Origin: Moniliella sp. 'wahieum'
Taxonomy: Eukaryota; Basidiomycota; Moniliellomycetes; Moniliellales; Moniliellaceae
Direction: 5' to 3'
NCBI GenBank assembly: GCA_003971905.1
Contig: RSEE01000096.1
Location: 1 to 64,000 of the forward strand
Length of the DNA: 64,000 nucleotides
The notes under the pieces were generated by a model that saw only the letters and a list, made by a program, of their open reading frames with translations, was not told the DNA's origin and ran no database searches. Within the stretch, counting starts at the first letter, position 1, and each line of letters opens with the position of its first letter. Of this stretch, positions 33,453 to 45,517 are shown one piece after another. Position numbers and translations under genes: made by a program.

Positions 33453-36221
33453 ATGCTGCTCCCTCACCCCCTCCTCCGCGCCGGCGCCCTCGCCCTCGCC
33501 TCGGCCTCAGCGCCGCTCCCCTCCCTCCCTCGCCGTCCCCATCCAGGGCCAAGTCCGTGCCCCGCCCGGCGCTGCCCTCCTCTACCCGGCCAAGCAGGCA
33601 CGCGCCCCCTCCCCGGCGACGACGAGTACACTGCTCCCCGCGTCGGCGGCATCAAACCCCCCAATGGCTACATCGTCCGCTCTCCGGACCCCATCCAGGG
33701 CCCCCTCGTCGGAGGTGACTCGCCCGCGATGGGCTTTGTCACACGCCAAATTGTCGACCCCAAGATCTACAACGAGTCCAACTTCCCCGTTGCCGACAAG
33801 GAGTTCAACCTCACCGTTACACGCGATTGGTATGCTCCAGGTACGTATCATTATATGCACTCCTTTTCCTTCTCCTCACATTCTGCACCGTCTTGTACCC
33901 CTTATTCCCATAAGGAAGAAATGTTCTGACTCGGGCAATTGTGCATACACAGACGGCTATGGACGTATTCACTATCTGATCAATGGCCAATACCCCGGAC
34001 CTCTTCTCCTTTGGGACGAGAACGATTGGGTCAAGGTTCAAGTAACCAACAACTGCAGCAACCCTTCACGATGCACTGGCATGCATCTGGCAAGTCGGCA
34101 CTCCCCCAGATGGACGGTGTGCCCGGCGTCAACCAATGGAACATCCCCGTCGGCGAGACATACGTCTACTACTTTCCAGCTGCTGAAGCAACACGGCGCC
34201 TACTGGGCTCACACCCACAATCAAGTACGTTTCTCTCTCTCCTAGAGTCTCGATCGCGACACCCTCTCTATGCTGCCTCGCTTTGGCCTCCTTCTTCCCC
34301 TCCCCCCAAAAAAGAGAAGCATCACTGACTCTCCATTTGGTTTTCTTGATTAACTACGACAGGGCTACTACTCTGATGGTCTTCGTCTGCCCATTTACAT
34401 TCGTCCCAAGGCCGGTACCAAGAAGCCATGGTATCTCATTTCAAACAACACCAACGACATTGCCGCGATGGAAGCAGCCGAGCAAAACTTGGCCTCAACT
34501 GGCGTACCGACGAATGGCATGTCACCGCCGAAGAGATGGAGCTCACGTGCACGCCACGGGTGTCCCACCTGCATGCATGGATGCACTCCTGACCAATGGC
34601 CGGGCCGTCAGTTCTGCTTTAACAACTGGACCGCTGTGGCCAGCCGGTGGAATCGATCCTCTACAACGCAACAAGGACATCAACAACGGCTGGTCGTCCA
34701 AGGGACATTTCGCTCGTCAAGGCCAAGCCTGGCTTGACACGGTCAAAGTCTTTGACCAATACTATGGCGGAAAGTGGCCAAACACGACGGCTCCCATCAC
34801 GGTGACAATGCAGGGCGGCGCTCAAGGCCGGAAGGAAGTACTTCAACCTGCAAGTGATTGAAGCTACGACCAATTGGTTGACGGATTCAGTGTGGATAAT
34901 CACAACGTTTGGCTCGTCGCCGTCGACGGACATTATGTCATTCCGAAGTTGATTCAATTTGCTCAGCTCACCATCGGGAGCCGGCTAAGCTTCATGATTG
35001 AGCTCGACAAGAGCAAGGCCTACAAGGACTGGCCCATCCGCTTTACGGGTGTGCGTGCATTGCAGCCAATCGAGGGTTACGCCCTCTTGTCGTACAATGA
35101 GACAGCTGGCGAAACGGTGGACCTGAGTGTGGACGAGGGCTTCAAGCACTTGACTGACCGCGTCAACGCCTCCGTCACCATGGGTGGTCTGGTCAACAAG
35201 ACGGCACTGGAATGGGTTCAGGCAGAGGACGAACCGTTCGACTTGGAGTGGAAGGTGCCTCAAACGTCCAATGTGACCCTGCATGCATTTGCGGCACAGA
35301 ACTCGCTCAACGTGTGGCAGGTGGCTGAACAGCCGTTGAGCACGGTCAAGACAGACAGCATTCAGCCAGTCATGTTCCAACTGCTTAACAACGGTGGCGA
35401 TATCTCCAAGATCAACACGACCATGCTTCCTCTCAGCCCCAAGATCCCGATGGGCGCCGTGGTCGATATCGTGATTCACAACCCAGCTCTCTCCATTGTC
35501 GGCAAGAGCAACAGTCCGCACCCGTTCCATCTCCACGGCCACAAGTTCTGGGTCATCAAGGCTGCCACGGGACCCTTCACCTACGATACAGTGGCTGATG
35601 CGATGAAGGGTGGACTCAACTTTTCCATGGTCAACCCTCCGTTCCGTGACGGGTTTGATGTGACGAATGACGGCTATGCTATCATTCGCTACATTGCGGG
35701 TGTGGGCCCCAACCTCCTTCACTGCCACATTGGTACGTCTCCCCCCCCTCCCCCCCTATTGTGTTCCCACTCTTGGTTCGCTCGTTTTACTGACACTTTC
35801 TCCATTTCTGCACACAGACGACCACTTGGTCCAGGGGATGGCCTCTGTTTTGCTTGAAGGCTTGGACCAAATCCCTCAAGGTGCCTTTGCGGCGAAATAT
35901 ACGGACAAGCCCAACAACTGGCGCGAGACGAACCAGGAGCCTGTCCCGATCGAGCTGGACAAGAGCTGGAACACGGCCATCGTTAACGACCTGATCTACC
36001 CCACTGTCAACCCAAGCAACCCTTGGGGCGACCCTCGTGTGGAAGGCCAGTCGGCCCAAAGCCTGGCGTCCAAGGTCTCTGTGTCGCTCAACCACTCGGC
36101 CATCTCGGCTCTGTCGGTCGCCTCAACAGCCAAGCCGACAACCCCACCGGAGTACACGTACATCAACCCCATTGCCGCCCGCAACACGATTGTGCAAGGC
36201 GCGACCAAGCTGGCGGTGTAA
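33453..36221 (+). CDS. Laccase-like multicopper oxidase
   Basis: Secreted oxidase that takes electrons from phenols or similar substrates and reduces oxygen to water. A hydrophobic N-terminus is likely a signal peptide. Copper ligands are visible: TMHWHA (type 2/3), AYWAHTHNQ (type 3), HPFHLHGHKFWV (types 1, 2, 3) and LLHCHIDDHLVQGM, with the type 1 Cys and an axial Met. Introns fit at 33841-33952, 34225-34362 and 35733-35817, the last within the HCHI-DDH motif. Asn-Xaa-Ser/Thr sites are frequent. It lacks a C-terminal membrane helix, unlike FET3 in this window, so a laccase role is favoured over ferroxidase. HWHA replaces the usual HWHG. Frame breaks occur near 33590, 34090, 34530 and 34830. 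Confidence 0.85.
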
Positions 36222-37189
36222 AGCAAGGTATATGCTGTGTTTATGTCTCTTCTTCCGCCAATTCCCCTCCCCTTCTCGCTCTTTCCAAGGGAGACTACAT
36301 TCTCCTGTCATGTTCCCATTCCCTTTTGTCCTGCTTTCCTTCTCTCTACGTGTTCCCATGTTTGATAAGCACATTTCTCTTCCATTCGGCTCTTGCGTGT
36401 TCAATCGTTGGTGCCTCGTCATCGCCATCAGGTGCAGGATGCGATGGTGCGATGGAACGATGAAGCGCATCACGCTGTCGTTTTGGTGGGATGGGGATGG
36501 GGGGTGAGGGTTGCATTTCAGTTCCTCTTGCAGCCAATCCGTCCCAATCAAGGGGCATATCATGCTTGCCTGCTCCCTCCCTTTCCCCTCCCCCCACCCC
36601 CCGGCGCACTCCCCCACTAACGTTGTTTTTTCGCCCACCCCCGAATGTTCTTTTTCCATATCACTGTTGGGGGCGTTGCACAGACTAGCATGTGGTAGTC
36701 TGCTGCGGCCTTCCTGTGATGCTGAGCTTATGAATTGTTTCTCCTCGTCTTGGAGGGACGGATTTGGACAGAGATAGAAAGGTCAGGTCTCGATCCTTTG
36801 GAAAAGGGGGAAGTGGCTCCCCTCATCGAGAATGCGGGCTAGAATGAGTGGTATGATGCCAAGAAGTGGGAACAACCAGCGGAGAAGCAGACGCTAAGCG
36901 CTTCCCTTACTATAGCCCATGGGTACTAGTACTAGTAAGGATGCTATACTTGTTGCATTGGCTCACTTGCTTGGCTGGCGTCTTACCCTGGCGTGAGCGC
37001 CCATTCCAGATGATTGATGCGTGCCAACCCAGGCCCACTATGGCGCTACACAGGGGAAACGAAGAAGACAAAACGAAAGAAAAAGTCCGTACAGTAACTA
37101 CTTGTCCTTGTAGGCCAACCGAATATTAGCCTCGGGCGCACTGATCGCCCATCGAGCTCACTCTAGGGCCACACTACGAGTAGCCAGAT
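36222..37189. other. Intergenic between convergent genes
   Basis: The 3' regions of the oxidase and the hydrolase-like gene. No gene was supported. TACTAGTACTAGTA near 36925 is a short repeat. Confidence 0.5.
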
Positions 37190-38996
37190 TCACGCACCAG
37201 CCCACCCCACCGCTTGCGAACCAGCCTTCGTTCTTTTAGTACAAGTTCGGCTTGGAACCTGCCTCTTCCTCCACGCTCCGTCGTAGTTGGCCGTAAAGAG
37301 GAACGGGAGAAGCAAGTAGCACAGGGCGACTGCGCCGCAGGAGCCGCCCAAGAGGGAGCGTGCCATGGTCTTGTGTACGGGCGTGGCGAATTTATGCAAC
37401 CCAGTCGAGTTGGTATGGTTGGTGTGGTTGTGATGGATGTGGTGTGGCTTGTCGCCTGGGTTGGTAACGTTGGTGAGCCAGGGATTGCGCTGGTGCAGCC
37501 CGTCCCAAAAGAGCCGCTGGAGGGACATGTTGGCGGTGTACATGCCGTAGTCTTGGTGGGTCATGTTGGCAATAAAGTCGGCGGTATGTGTGGGCGGGAA
37601 ACCACCTGGGAAATCGTTGCCGAGAGACATGATAAACTTGGCACCGCGGTCCAAATGGTTAAAACCTTGCCACATTGCCGGCGCGGCTGTCACGCCAGCT
37701 CCAACGTCCATCAAGGCCAAGCCGTAACCTACTGTGCGGTTGCGGTACCGGTCCGCGACCAAGCTTCCGTTTGTGCTACTACGTCGCGTCGCGCATACGA
37801 CGGCACTTTGGTCGTGTTTTGGTGGATCCCATACGGCCATTGGTCGTACGTGTCGGCGGCTGAGGAGTTGGTGTTGGGGCGTTGGGAGGTAAGGTAAGCC
37901 CAGCTACCGGGGTTGCCAATCCAAAAGCGGACATTGGGATCGTACGCCTTGGTCTTTTTCAGCACGGCGTATCGTTGTGCACCTTGTCCTCCGAGGGAAT
38001 GACCAGCGACAACCACTTGGTTCAGCATGGGAAAGGTGGTGTTGAGAAACAACTGGTCCAGCAGTTGGTCCATGGCCAAAAAGGAGCTGATCGAATGCTT
38101 CATCACGGGGTTCTTGTTCGACCCGCCCTGTTGCCAATACGAGTTGAAACACAGGTACTGAGGCTTGCACGCGCCCGCCTGCAGATCTTGCATGTTGAGA
38201 AACACGGGCGCCACAATCCCCACACTGGCATTGGTCAACTTCCAGTCGGCCCAGGGCTGTATCCCTTTCCCACCCTGGATCACAGGATGTTGCGTGCGTT
38301 CAGCATAAAGTTGGCGTAGTTCCATACATCTCGCGGCTGGACCGGCAGAATTCAAGTAAGCAAGAAGAATAAAGCGAGCATTATGTACTTGTGTCAGCCA
38401 CCCCCTCCCCTTTAAGCAACACCGAAGCATACGGTACGTACTTTGCCTGGAAGGACGACGATGAACCGTTCCACCTCCGTCGCGGGGTCATCGACGGCCA
38501 TGTAGTATGGAAAGATGGCCGACTCGTTGTTGAACCGGTTCGAGACGCGGAAGGTATCATTAAATGTGAACCCCTGAATCTGGGGCAGTTGCTGCCACCC
38601 TCCCTGCTCGGAACCATTGACGTTCGGATCAGCCGTGACGGGAATCATGTTGTTCCAAGGGTACTGTTGGCCATCACTACCAATCAGTTGGCCAGGCACG
38701 TTGGCCAGGTTACCATTCGCACCCGTCTGAACTCCTGGGATGTTATCGGCAGCCTGGGCAGCCTGGACATAGTTGCCCTGCAGCGCGTCCTGCACCGCCG
38801 GAGCTTGGTTGGCGTCCGTGGGCGTAAACGCCTGCGATCCCTGGCGCCGGTCGAGCGGAGCGCGGGCGTACAGCTGAAACCCATCTTTTTTCCCACTGCC
38901 ATGGGAGGAGACAGACGCAGACACAACAGAGGGAGTGAACGTGAACACGAGCAGAGTCGCAGCCGCAGACAAAAGGAGGGTAAGCGCGCGGGCGGC
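37190..38996 (-). CDS. Secreted alpha/beta-hydrolase-like protein
   Basis: Probable secreted or cell-surface serine hydrolase with unknown substrate. A hydrophobic leader (ARALTLLLSAAATLLVFTF) acts as a likely signal peptide. Its ATG could not be fixed, because a C run near 39010 disrupts the frame. The mature part holds PRDVWNYANFMLNARNIL, VGIVAPVFLNMQDLQAG and the nucleophile elbow NQVVVAGHSLGGQGAQRYAV. Many Asn-Xaa-Ser/Thr sites suggest glycosylation. Near the C-terminus a His/Asn-rich segment (about 37420-37450) precedes a membrane-helix-like stretch AVALCYLLLPFLFT, perhaps an anchor. An intron is likely near 38350-38440. The gene converges on the laccase-like oxidase, which is also secreted. 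Confidence 0.65.
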
Positions 38997-40067
38997 GCTG
39001 AGGTTGGCCCGCCGGGGGGGGGTGGTTGTGGGTGGTGCACAAGCATATCACAAGGGGAGGGGGAGAAGACCCGCAAGGTGATATTGGTGGTGGTGGTGGT
39101 GGTGGTGGGAATGGCAGTGGTGGTGATGGCGTTTTTCGTCGCCGTGGCGGCCCCGAAGAGAAAAAGCGGGAGGGCAGACGTGCTGATCTGGGTGGCAATA
39201 GGCGTGCCAGTTGTCAGTTTCCGTAAGTACTAAGTGGTCGCTGTCGGTACCCGCCCACTGGGCTACCTACTGCGTGGCGGACCAAACCCAATGGGATATG
39301 TGGAGCGAGCGCCGAGCGTCGCAAGCGATCCCACGCTGAGCCGTGCGGGCGAGCAGACGTGCACACTGCCCCCGTAGCTACGCCCCCACCTGCTCGCACG
39401 CTCGCTCGCACAACCACTCGCCCCGTGCCTGCTTCTGCACTCGCACGCTCTGCCTCGTCCCGGCCCCTGCAGCGTCGCGGTACACTGTGCCCGTGCGTCT
39501 GCTGGGCTGCAGTCATCGATCACCGATTGCCAGCCGCCGATCTCCGCTCGCCCTTAAAGCTTCACGCTTGTTACGCCGCAGAACGTAGGATGCAACTGCG
39601 GACGGCGCAGTGCTTCTGCCCCCTTGTGCCCTTTGTAGGCTAGTTGCTAAAGGGCTCCACATGTACTGGACTGAGTTACTGATGGATTGGCCAATGATCA
39701 ATGGTCGATGGGTCATGGTCCCCTGCCGATTGATCGCTCCGACGCTCCGATCTTTCAGATGGCCTCATTAATCATTCAACCCACCACTGCAGCGCAGGAA
39801 ATGTGGGAGGAAGCTGGTCTGGATAGTACTAGGATTGGCGCGATGCCACCATTGCGCTTAGCAACTCATGGCTCCATCTGAGGATTCGGTACTCGCTACT
39901 GAGCTCAGTACTCATCCTCAGTTGAACGTTGAGTGCTCATTAATCATTGCCATTTCCGGTCCCGGTTACCGATTGAGCCCTCCCTCAAGGTTGAAGGTTG
40001 AAGCTCGAAGACCGGACAGGACTGGTGGATGGGTATGGCAGGGCGACGCAAGGCACGCATGCATACA

Positions 40068-40108
40068 TAGGTAGGTAGGTAGGTAGGCAGGTAGGTAGGT
40101 AGGTAGGA
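40068..40108. repeat. TAGG tetranucleotide microsatellite
   Basis: Ten TAGG units with one CAGG interruption. Confidence 0.9.
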
Positions 40109-40256
40109 TAAGACACTACGATGACAACCCCACGCCCGCGCCAAGCCCGTAACGCATAACCTTGCAAACGTGGGGGAGGAAAAGAACCAAAAACGAAGCG
40201 AAGCCAAGCCAAGCGCATGTCGGCCGATGAAAATCGTCCATAGCGAGACAAAGACG

Positions 40257-40385
40257 GGGAGAGAGAGGGACAGACAGAGAGATGGCGGGAGAGGCAAAAA
40301 GAAAAGAAGAGAAACGAAGAGAAGAGAGAGAAGAGAAGAGAAGAGAGGAAAAAAGAGAAAAGGAAAGGAAAGGAAAGAGAAAAAA
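40257..40385. repeat. Polypurine tract
   Basis: About 130 bases that are almost entirely A and G on the plus strand (GAGAGAGG, AAGAGAAGAGA, GGAAAGGAAAGG), just downstream of the TBC gene stop. Confidence 0.85.
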
Positions 40386-40420
40386 CAAACAGCGGTGGTG
40401 GTATGCAGTAACACATCCTA

Positions 40421-43400
40421 TTAAACGTTGGCCAATCGCTTGGATAACTTGGTCACACCCTCGGTGGTAAACAGGACATCCTCCTCCTCTCCCGACGGGA
40501 CAAACTCCTCGTCATCTTGGTTCAGCTGGGCAAGAATAGCATCCTCACTAAGCGCTTCCTCCGAAGAGTGGGAGGCAAGTACGGGCGAATGCCGGGACAA
40601 CAAGGTAGGTGTCCGGGGAGACGAGGAGAGGAGCATGGGCGTCATCGTATTCTCCCTCCCGACGGGCACGGGCGTAGGTTTGGGCTTGATCGTGTCGTTG
40701 CGAGAGAGGGAGGAGGGGTCGAGGAGCTGGGTCGTCGTTCTCGCCCTCGTTCTCGCCCTCGCCCTCGCCTCTCCTTCCCGCTGGGTCGTGCTCTGTCAGG
40801 GACCCTTCGGGCTTGAAGTTAGGTTCGGTCAGCTCCAATACCGGATCGGGCGAGGGCAGGCGCGCATGGCCATGGCTCCAATCGGGCGAAGAAGAGCCAC
40901 GGAGAAAAGTGGCAATGGTGTTGTCGGAAATGGACTGGGTACGAGGATCGTGTCGCCCGGCACGGATGTGATACGCCAGTGAGCTCGGTCGGCTCACCCG
41001 GCGAGAGGCAGACATGGTCCTGCTCAAGCCGGTGTGTGCCATGGGAGGTGTATCCAGTGGGGCTCGCCGGCTGGTCAAGCGGTCCGAAGCACGCGACGAG
41101 GCGGACAAGATGCTGTCTCTCCGTGAGGACGGCCATCGTCGTCACGCGAAGGGTTAGAGCTGAAAGTGGACGAGCTCTCAGCGCGTACGTGGCGGCGGGA
41201 AACGTGCGGGCTCATACTCGGACTGCCATTCCGAGACTCTTGGGACGGCAAACGGGCACGTGGCCTGGCGTCGGGGAAGTGTGACCGCGATTGGACGATG
41301 CAGAGAGGGAGGAGGCACCAGAAGCATCAGTGCTTGGGAGGAACTCGCGAAGGGGTCGGCACCGAGCTATGCTTTCGTCGCACGGCGGCAAACATGCCTT
41401 CAATACTGGATGCCAGCTGGCAGCCGAGGTACCCGACGCGGCCGACGTGTCACCACACTCCGATTCCAGAGTGTTCGACCCGAGCGCGGAGAGATGTGGA
41501 GAGTGGAGAGTGACGCGGGGAAGACCATTGGTCCACCAACAACAGTGACTTTCTCGTACTTTGGCGGGGGCTGTCGTCCGACGAGTGCACGGAGAAGGCA
41601 GGCGAACCTAGGACACTGCGCGGACTGCGGTTCGTTTCCAACTCACTGGCTTGGTGGATCGGTTTAATTGTCCCGTTGCGCGAGATTGTGTACAGTCACT
41701 GGTCACGGACGTGTCGGCATCTTCGGTGGCCGAGGTTGGCGCCGCCGCAGTGGCTTGGTTCCAGGACTTGAGCGCCTTGGCTGCCCAGACAGAACCTTTC
41801 CGAGATAAGTTGTTGACAGTGTCATTGGAAGAGATCTGGGTGGCATAACGGGACAGAACACTGCTCCCGCTCGCCAGAGAAGAGAAACTAGAGTCCCCAT
41901 TTGAGCCTGGGCTACCTGAAGGGGAGGGATTTTGAAGCCAAGACTTGGCGGCGGGAGAGAGACCGAAGGAGCCAAGAAGAGAAGTACGAGGTCCTTTTGC
42001 GGGGGTGCGGGGCGGTCGGTTGGCCTGGGACGCGGGTGCATCACCAGTAAGTGAGGACGTGATCCGACGTTGGCGGTAGTTGAGGGCAAGTGACACCACC
42101 TCGATCATGTCGGTCCGCCGGGGATAGTTGAGCAAGAGCATCATGACCCGACGATACGGGTCCTGATTGCGACCATCGTCCCTTCTTTGGTCGGGCGGCA
42201 TCAAAGAGTTGGTCGCGAATGGTCACGATCATGGCGCAACTAACGTCGATCAACAAGTCAATCTTGGATGTTGATTCTACGCTTTCCAGTCGGGTTTCGC
42301 GCCCCAGTCTCGGCCAAAATGCAGTCCCATACAAGCGCCACCGCCCGCGGCTGCATCTCGGTACTGAGAAGCGAAACAAACCAGCGGAACGAGTAGAGAG
42401 GTAGACGGGGATCGAGCGATAACGAAGAAAGTAGATCCCATACCTCGCGGTCGAGCCATTGGAGCCGAATACTGAATTGCTTAAGTGCGCCTGCTATCCC
42501 CTCGTTCTCCTTGGATGACACGGTGGCAGGCTGGGCGCGTGTGTTGCTAATGTGCAGCCGGCCGCCGCGCTGTGGTCAATCCCATCAAAGTCAAACAAAT
42601 CCCGCACCTCACTCATCAAGGCAGAGAAGCACCAAAACGCATCGGCCTCCACATGGTCCTCCAGCTCGAGCTGAGCCAGCCCGTCAGGAGCATCTGGCCC
42701 CATACTGTCTTGCCCGAAAACGTAGAGAGAAACACAGCGGCGGCATCATGCATTCCCTGGGGTGATGCGTACGGGTCAGCGACGCGCGGGGGGGGGGGGG
42801 GGGGGGGGGGCAAAAAGAGCGAGGGAGAGGGGAGGGGCGTACTTGAATGTACCGATGGATGGGTTGAGAAGGGAAAAGATATAGAGGATGCGCAAAAGAG
42901 AATGCCAGCGCACATCGCCAAACCGCATGCTGTCCATCTGCTCCGCAGAGACCGGCTCGCCCGTGGTGGACGGCTAGAACTGTCGAGAAAGGACGGGTGG
43001 ATCTTGCCGAGGCGCCGGAGCAGCATCCAGCGCGAGGCGATGCGGGGCACCGCGGGGGGGTGGCACTCGGCGTCGGGCACGGGGGACAGGGGGTTGGATG
43101 CGGAGGCGGGGATGGGGGTGGCAGGGTGCCGCGGGGTGGAGAGGGTGCTGTTGATGTCGTTGAAGACCGAGTCGAGGAGGACATCGCGCTCGGACAAAGT
43201 GCCGGGCACGCTGTAGGAGGGCGGGCGTGGGGGGCGCCGTCGGCGAGAGGGGAGAAAGTCGCGGACGAATTGCTGGGCAGCCGTCGCAGTCAGCAGCAGC
43301 AGCGGCGCACACAGGCGGAGGAGCACGCACATAGTACTCGGCGCGGCGGCGCGCGAGGTGGGCGGGCCACTGGGCCTTCTGGGGGGGGAGGTAGCTGAGC

Positions 43401-43569
43401 AGCGCCACGCGAGCATGCGCGTCCACGCCGGGCGCGCTGCGGCGGGCGGCTGGAGGCAGAGGTGGCGCAGCGCATGCGCATCCAGCACGGCGGGCGTGCG
43501 CGCAGACGCGGCGGGCGGGATGAGGAGCGCGACGAGCGTCGCGCGCTGGTGGTCTGCCGAGGCGGCCAT
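40421..43569 (-). CDS. TBC-domain Rab GTPase-activating protein
   Basis: Switches off a Rab GTPase in membrane traffic. The start at 43569 gives MAASADHQRATLVALLIPP. An ATG at 43644 in the same frame is possible. The TBC domain begins with LLSYLPPQKAQWPAHLARRR, followed by DVLLDSVFNDINSTLS, then a variable insert, and QGMHD after an intron. Later helices include VEADAFWCFSALMSEVRDLF, RLQWLDREVWDLLSSLSLD and LPLYSFRWFVSLLSTEM with MVWDCIL-like sequence. This matches the TBC1D13-like class. The C-terminal third is Ser-rich and ends with SEEALSEDAILAQLNQDDEE. The arginine of the usual IxxDxxR finger is not apparent. An intron near 42780-42840 contains a run of 23 G. Several frame breaks are present. 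Confidence 0.75.
42788..42810. repeat. Poly-G run (23 bases)
   Basis: Uninterrupted G homopolymer on the plus strand, inside a TBC gene intron. Comparable C or G runs lie at 29805-29821 and 58567-58576. Confidence 0.9.
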
Positions 43570-43804
43570 GGCGGTGGGGCAGCCCAGCAGCCCCGCGAGC
43601 GCCCGTCTGCGAACGCTCGACGAGCGGCGGGGCGTGGGATGCATTCCGCCCCATTCCGCCCTCGCGCCCCACCCGGCCAACGCTACGCACGCCTTCCAAT
43701 TAGCATCCACTCTTACCCGCTGCCACGTCGATTCTATCTGTCGCCTGTCTGCCCAAACCCATGGTACATCGCCTTCATTAACGGGGCCACCGCCACGCCC
43801 CCCC

Positions 43805-45387
43805 CTACATCTTGCCCAGCCGCGGCTCATCCTCCGCCACACCCTCCGTCAGCGGCGAGCCCACCTTGCTGTCCGTGCTGGGCGTCGGCACATCCCCACT
43901 CGTCTTCCCCCTGTCCTCCCAGCCCTCGCCCTCGCCCGCACCGCCACGTCGGCCGCCGCCCCGCGCGGCGCGGCGCTCGGCCCGCATCTGCTGGAACGCC
44001 TTGCGACGGCGCGACTCCCACACCTTGATCTCTTTGCCCTTGTAGGTAAACACCAGCCCCATGCGCCCCTCGGCCCACATCCGGTAGTTGAGATACGCTG
44101 CCACCACGGCCCAGAAGAGCGCGTAGGCAATCGTTGCGCCGTAGCTCCACGAGTTGTTCTGTCCCAAAGAGGGTTAGGGTTAGCACTCTGCCATCTTTCT
44201 CCCCAGCAACCAAGGGCGAGAAGAAGATTCTTCCCGCTCCTCCCCACCTTCCTCCAGCAGCCAAGGGTTTCGAAAGATCAGAATAGGACGTACCCAGCCA
44301 AAGAGCGAGTTGAGGATACTCCAGCCCGTTCCACCTCCCTTGTCCTCCGGGTTGCCCGTGTCGAAATGGACAAACACGTCCCACGGCGCGTAGGACCAGG
44401 ACCCGATCCCGACTCGGCCGCCGAGTCGCCCACCAGTGAACATACTTGTAAAACTGGAGGTAATACACTGAGCGCGAAAACATGCCCGCCGCAATGATCA
44501 GCAATGCACATGTCGAAACAAGAGGAAGGCCTTGACCCGCTTGGCCCACGCGCCACCGCGCCAAATCAAAATCCCGATCCCAAACCCGATCAGTAAACCC
44601 ACAATGGCCGGGAAGGGGATCGAGCTGGCGGGCAACCCAAGCGAAACACCTCCGATGAATCCACACCTTCAGTCCTTCCCGAGCGTGGTGATCAACGGAA
44701 TGGTAAACATAACCCACTCGGGCTTACTCCGCATCGTGGCCAGCCTGTTTTCCTTATTGTTGTGCGACTTGGCCGGAGGAAGCAAGCCAAAGAATCGACG
44801 GCGAGGTGGGAGTTCTTGACCAGGAAGCGCGACCGCATCCCGTGTTGAACCGCTTTGGCCGCCTCCTTGCGCTTTGTTTCTCAGTGGCCTCCTCAAACGC
44901 CTTTTCAGCTTGACGCTCCACTTGGCCTTGGACCGATCGGCACGTAAGATGGCCATGCATGGGAAGAATGAGAACAACGGCAATCAAGTTGAAGATGCCT
45001 CCCACAGTTCCTCAGCTTTGCCGTACAAGTCATTAACTTGGGTGTAAAAACACAGCCAAGAAGGCAGCGCCAATGCAAAACGCAATCATCAGCCCGATGA
45101 ACGAGCCGAGAAAGATGGCTTTGCGCAATTGCTGATGAGCACCTTGCGTTCCAGCTCGACATGCTCTTTGGTTTCTGGTTTTCCGTCTAAGTCCTCCGGG
45201 GGCGGTGGGGCATTGGGGTCACGCTCTTGCGGGAGAGGGAATCGCAGATCGTCTTGACCAAAGACTCGACCGACGCGAGCAGGATGCCAATCACCAGCGA
45301 CGCCTCCATCGCCTCACGCCAGGCGATGAAGAGAATGGAAGGCGCAAACACCTTGTTGCCCGTATTGCCAATGAGTGGCGCAGACAT
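43805..45387 (-). CDS. FTR1: High-affinity iron permease
   Basis: Plasma-membrane channel of reductive iron uptake. It takes Fe(III) directly from the ferroxidase Fet3. The start at 45387 sits in GCCACCATG. The first REXLE-type motif is in FIAWREAMEASLVIGILLAS. The next helices read LGSFIGLMIAFCIGAAFLAV and LYGKAEELWEGIFNLIAVV, the classic Ftr1 second motif. A second LREGL motif precedes FIGGVSLGLPASSIPFPAIV. The C-terminal helix is SYGATIAYALFWAVVAAYL, followed by a charged tail ending KVGSPLTEGVAEDEPRLGKM. An intron fits at 44159-44293. Several one-base shifts occur between 44480 and 45190. It is divergent from FET3, so the pair is probably co-regulated by iron. Confidence 0.9.
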
Positions 45388-45493
45388 GGTGGCGACTGCT
45401 ACGACTCCAGGTGGTGGGAAGGAGGGGAGAAGGATGAGGTAGGTATCTTTATGTGTGGTAACTTCGACAAATTGCAAGGATACGTAGAAGGGA

Positions 45494-45517
45494 TGATCGA
45501 TGATCGATGAAGCTTGA
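45494..45517. repeat. TCGA/AGCT heptad array near FTR1
   Basis: Four TGA triplets in 7-base register, separated by TCGA, TCGA and AGCT, about 110 bases upstream of the FTR1 start codon. Confidence 0.9.

Larger units (their letters stand above)
38997..40420. other. Intergenic region with microsatellites
   Basis: No gene was supported. It holds a GGT run (39086-39109), TTAA/ACGT 7-base arrays (39765-39774 and 39923-39946), a TAGG array (40068-40108) and a long purine-only tract (40257-40385). Confidence 0.5.

Noticed and set aside
33307-34245. Separate secreted Ser/Pro-rich ORF overlapping the oxidase
   Set aside because: It is a shadow frame; the oxidase frame carries the copper ligands and spliced introns.
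44171-44183. Interstitial telomere-like GGGTTAGGGTTAG
   Set aside because: It lies at the 3' end of the FTR1 intron and on the coding strand reads as GCTAACCCTAACCC before a CAG acceptor, so a branch site and pyrimidine tract explain it.
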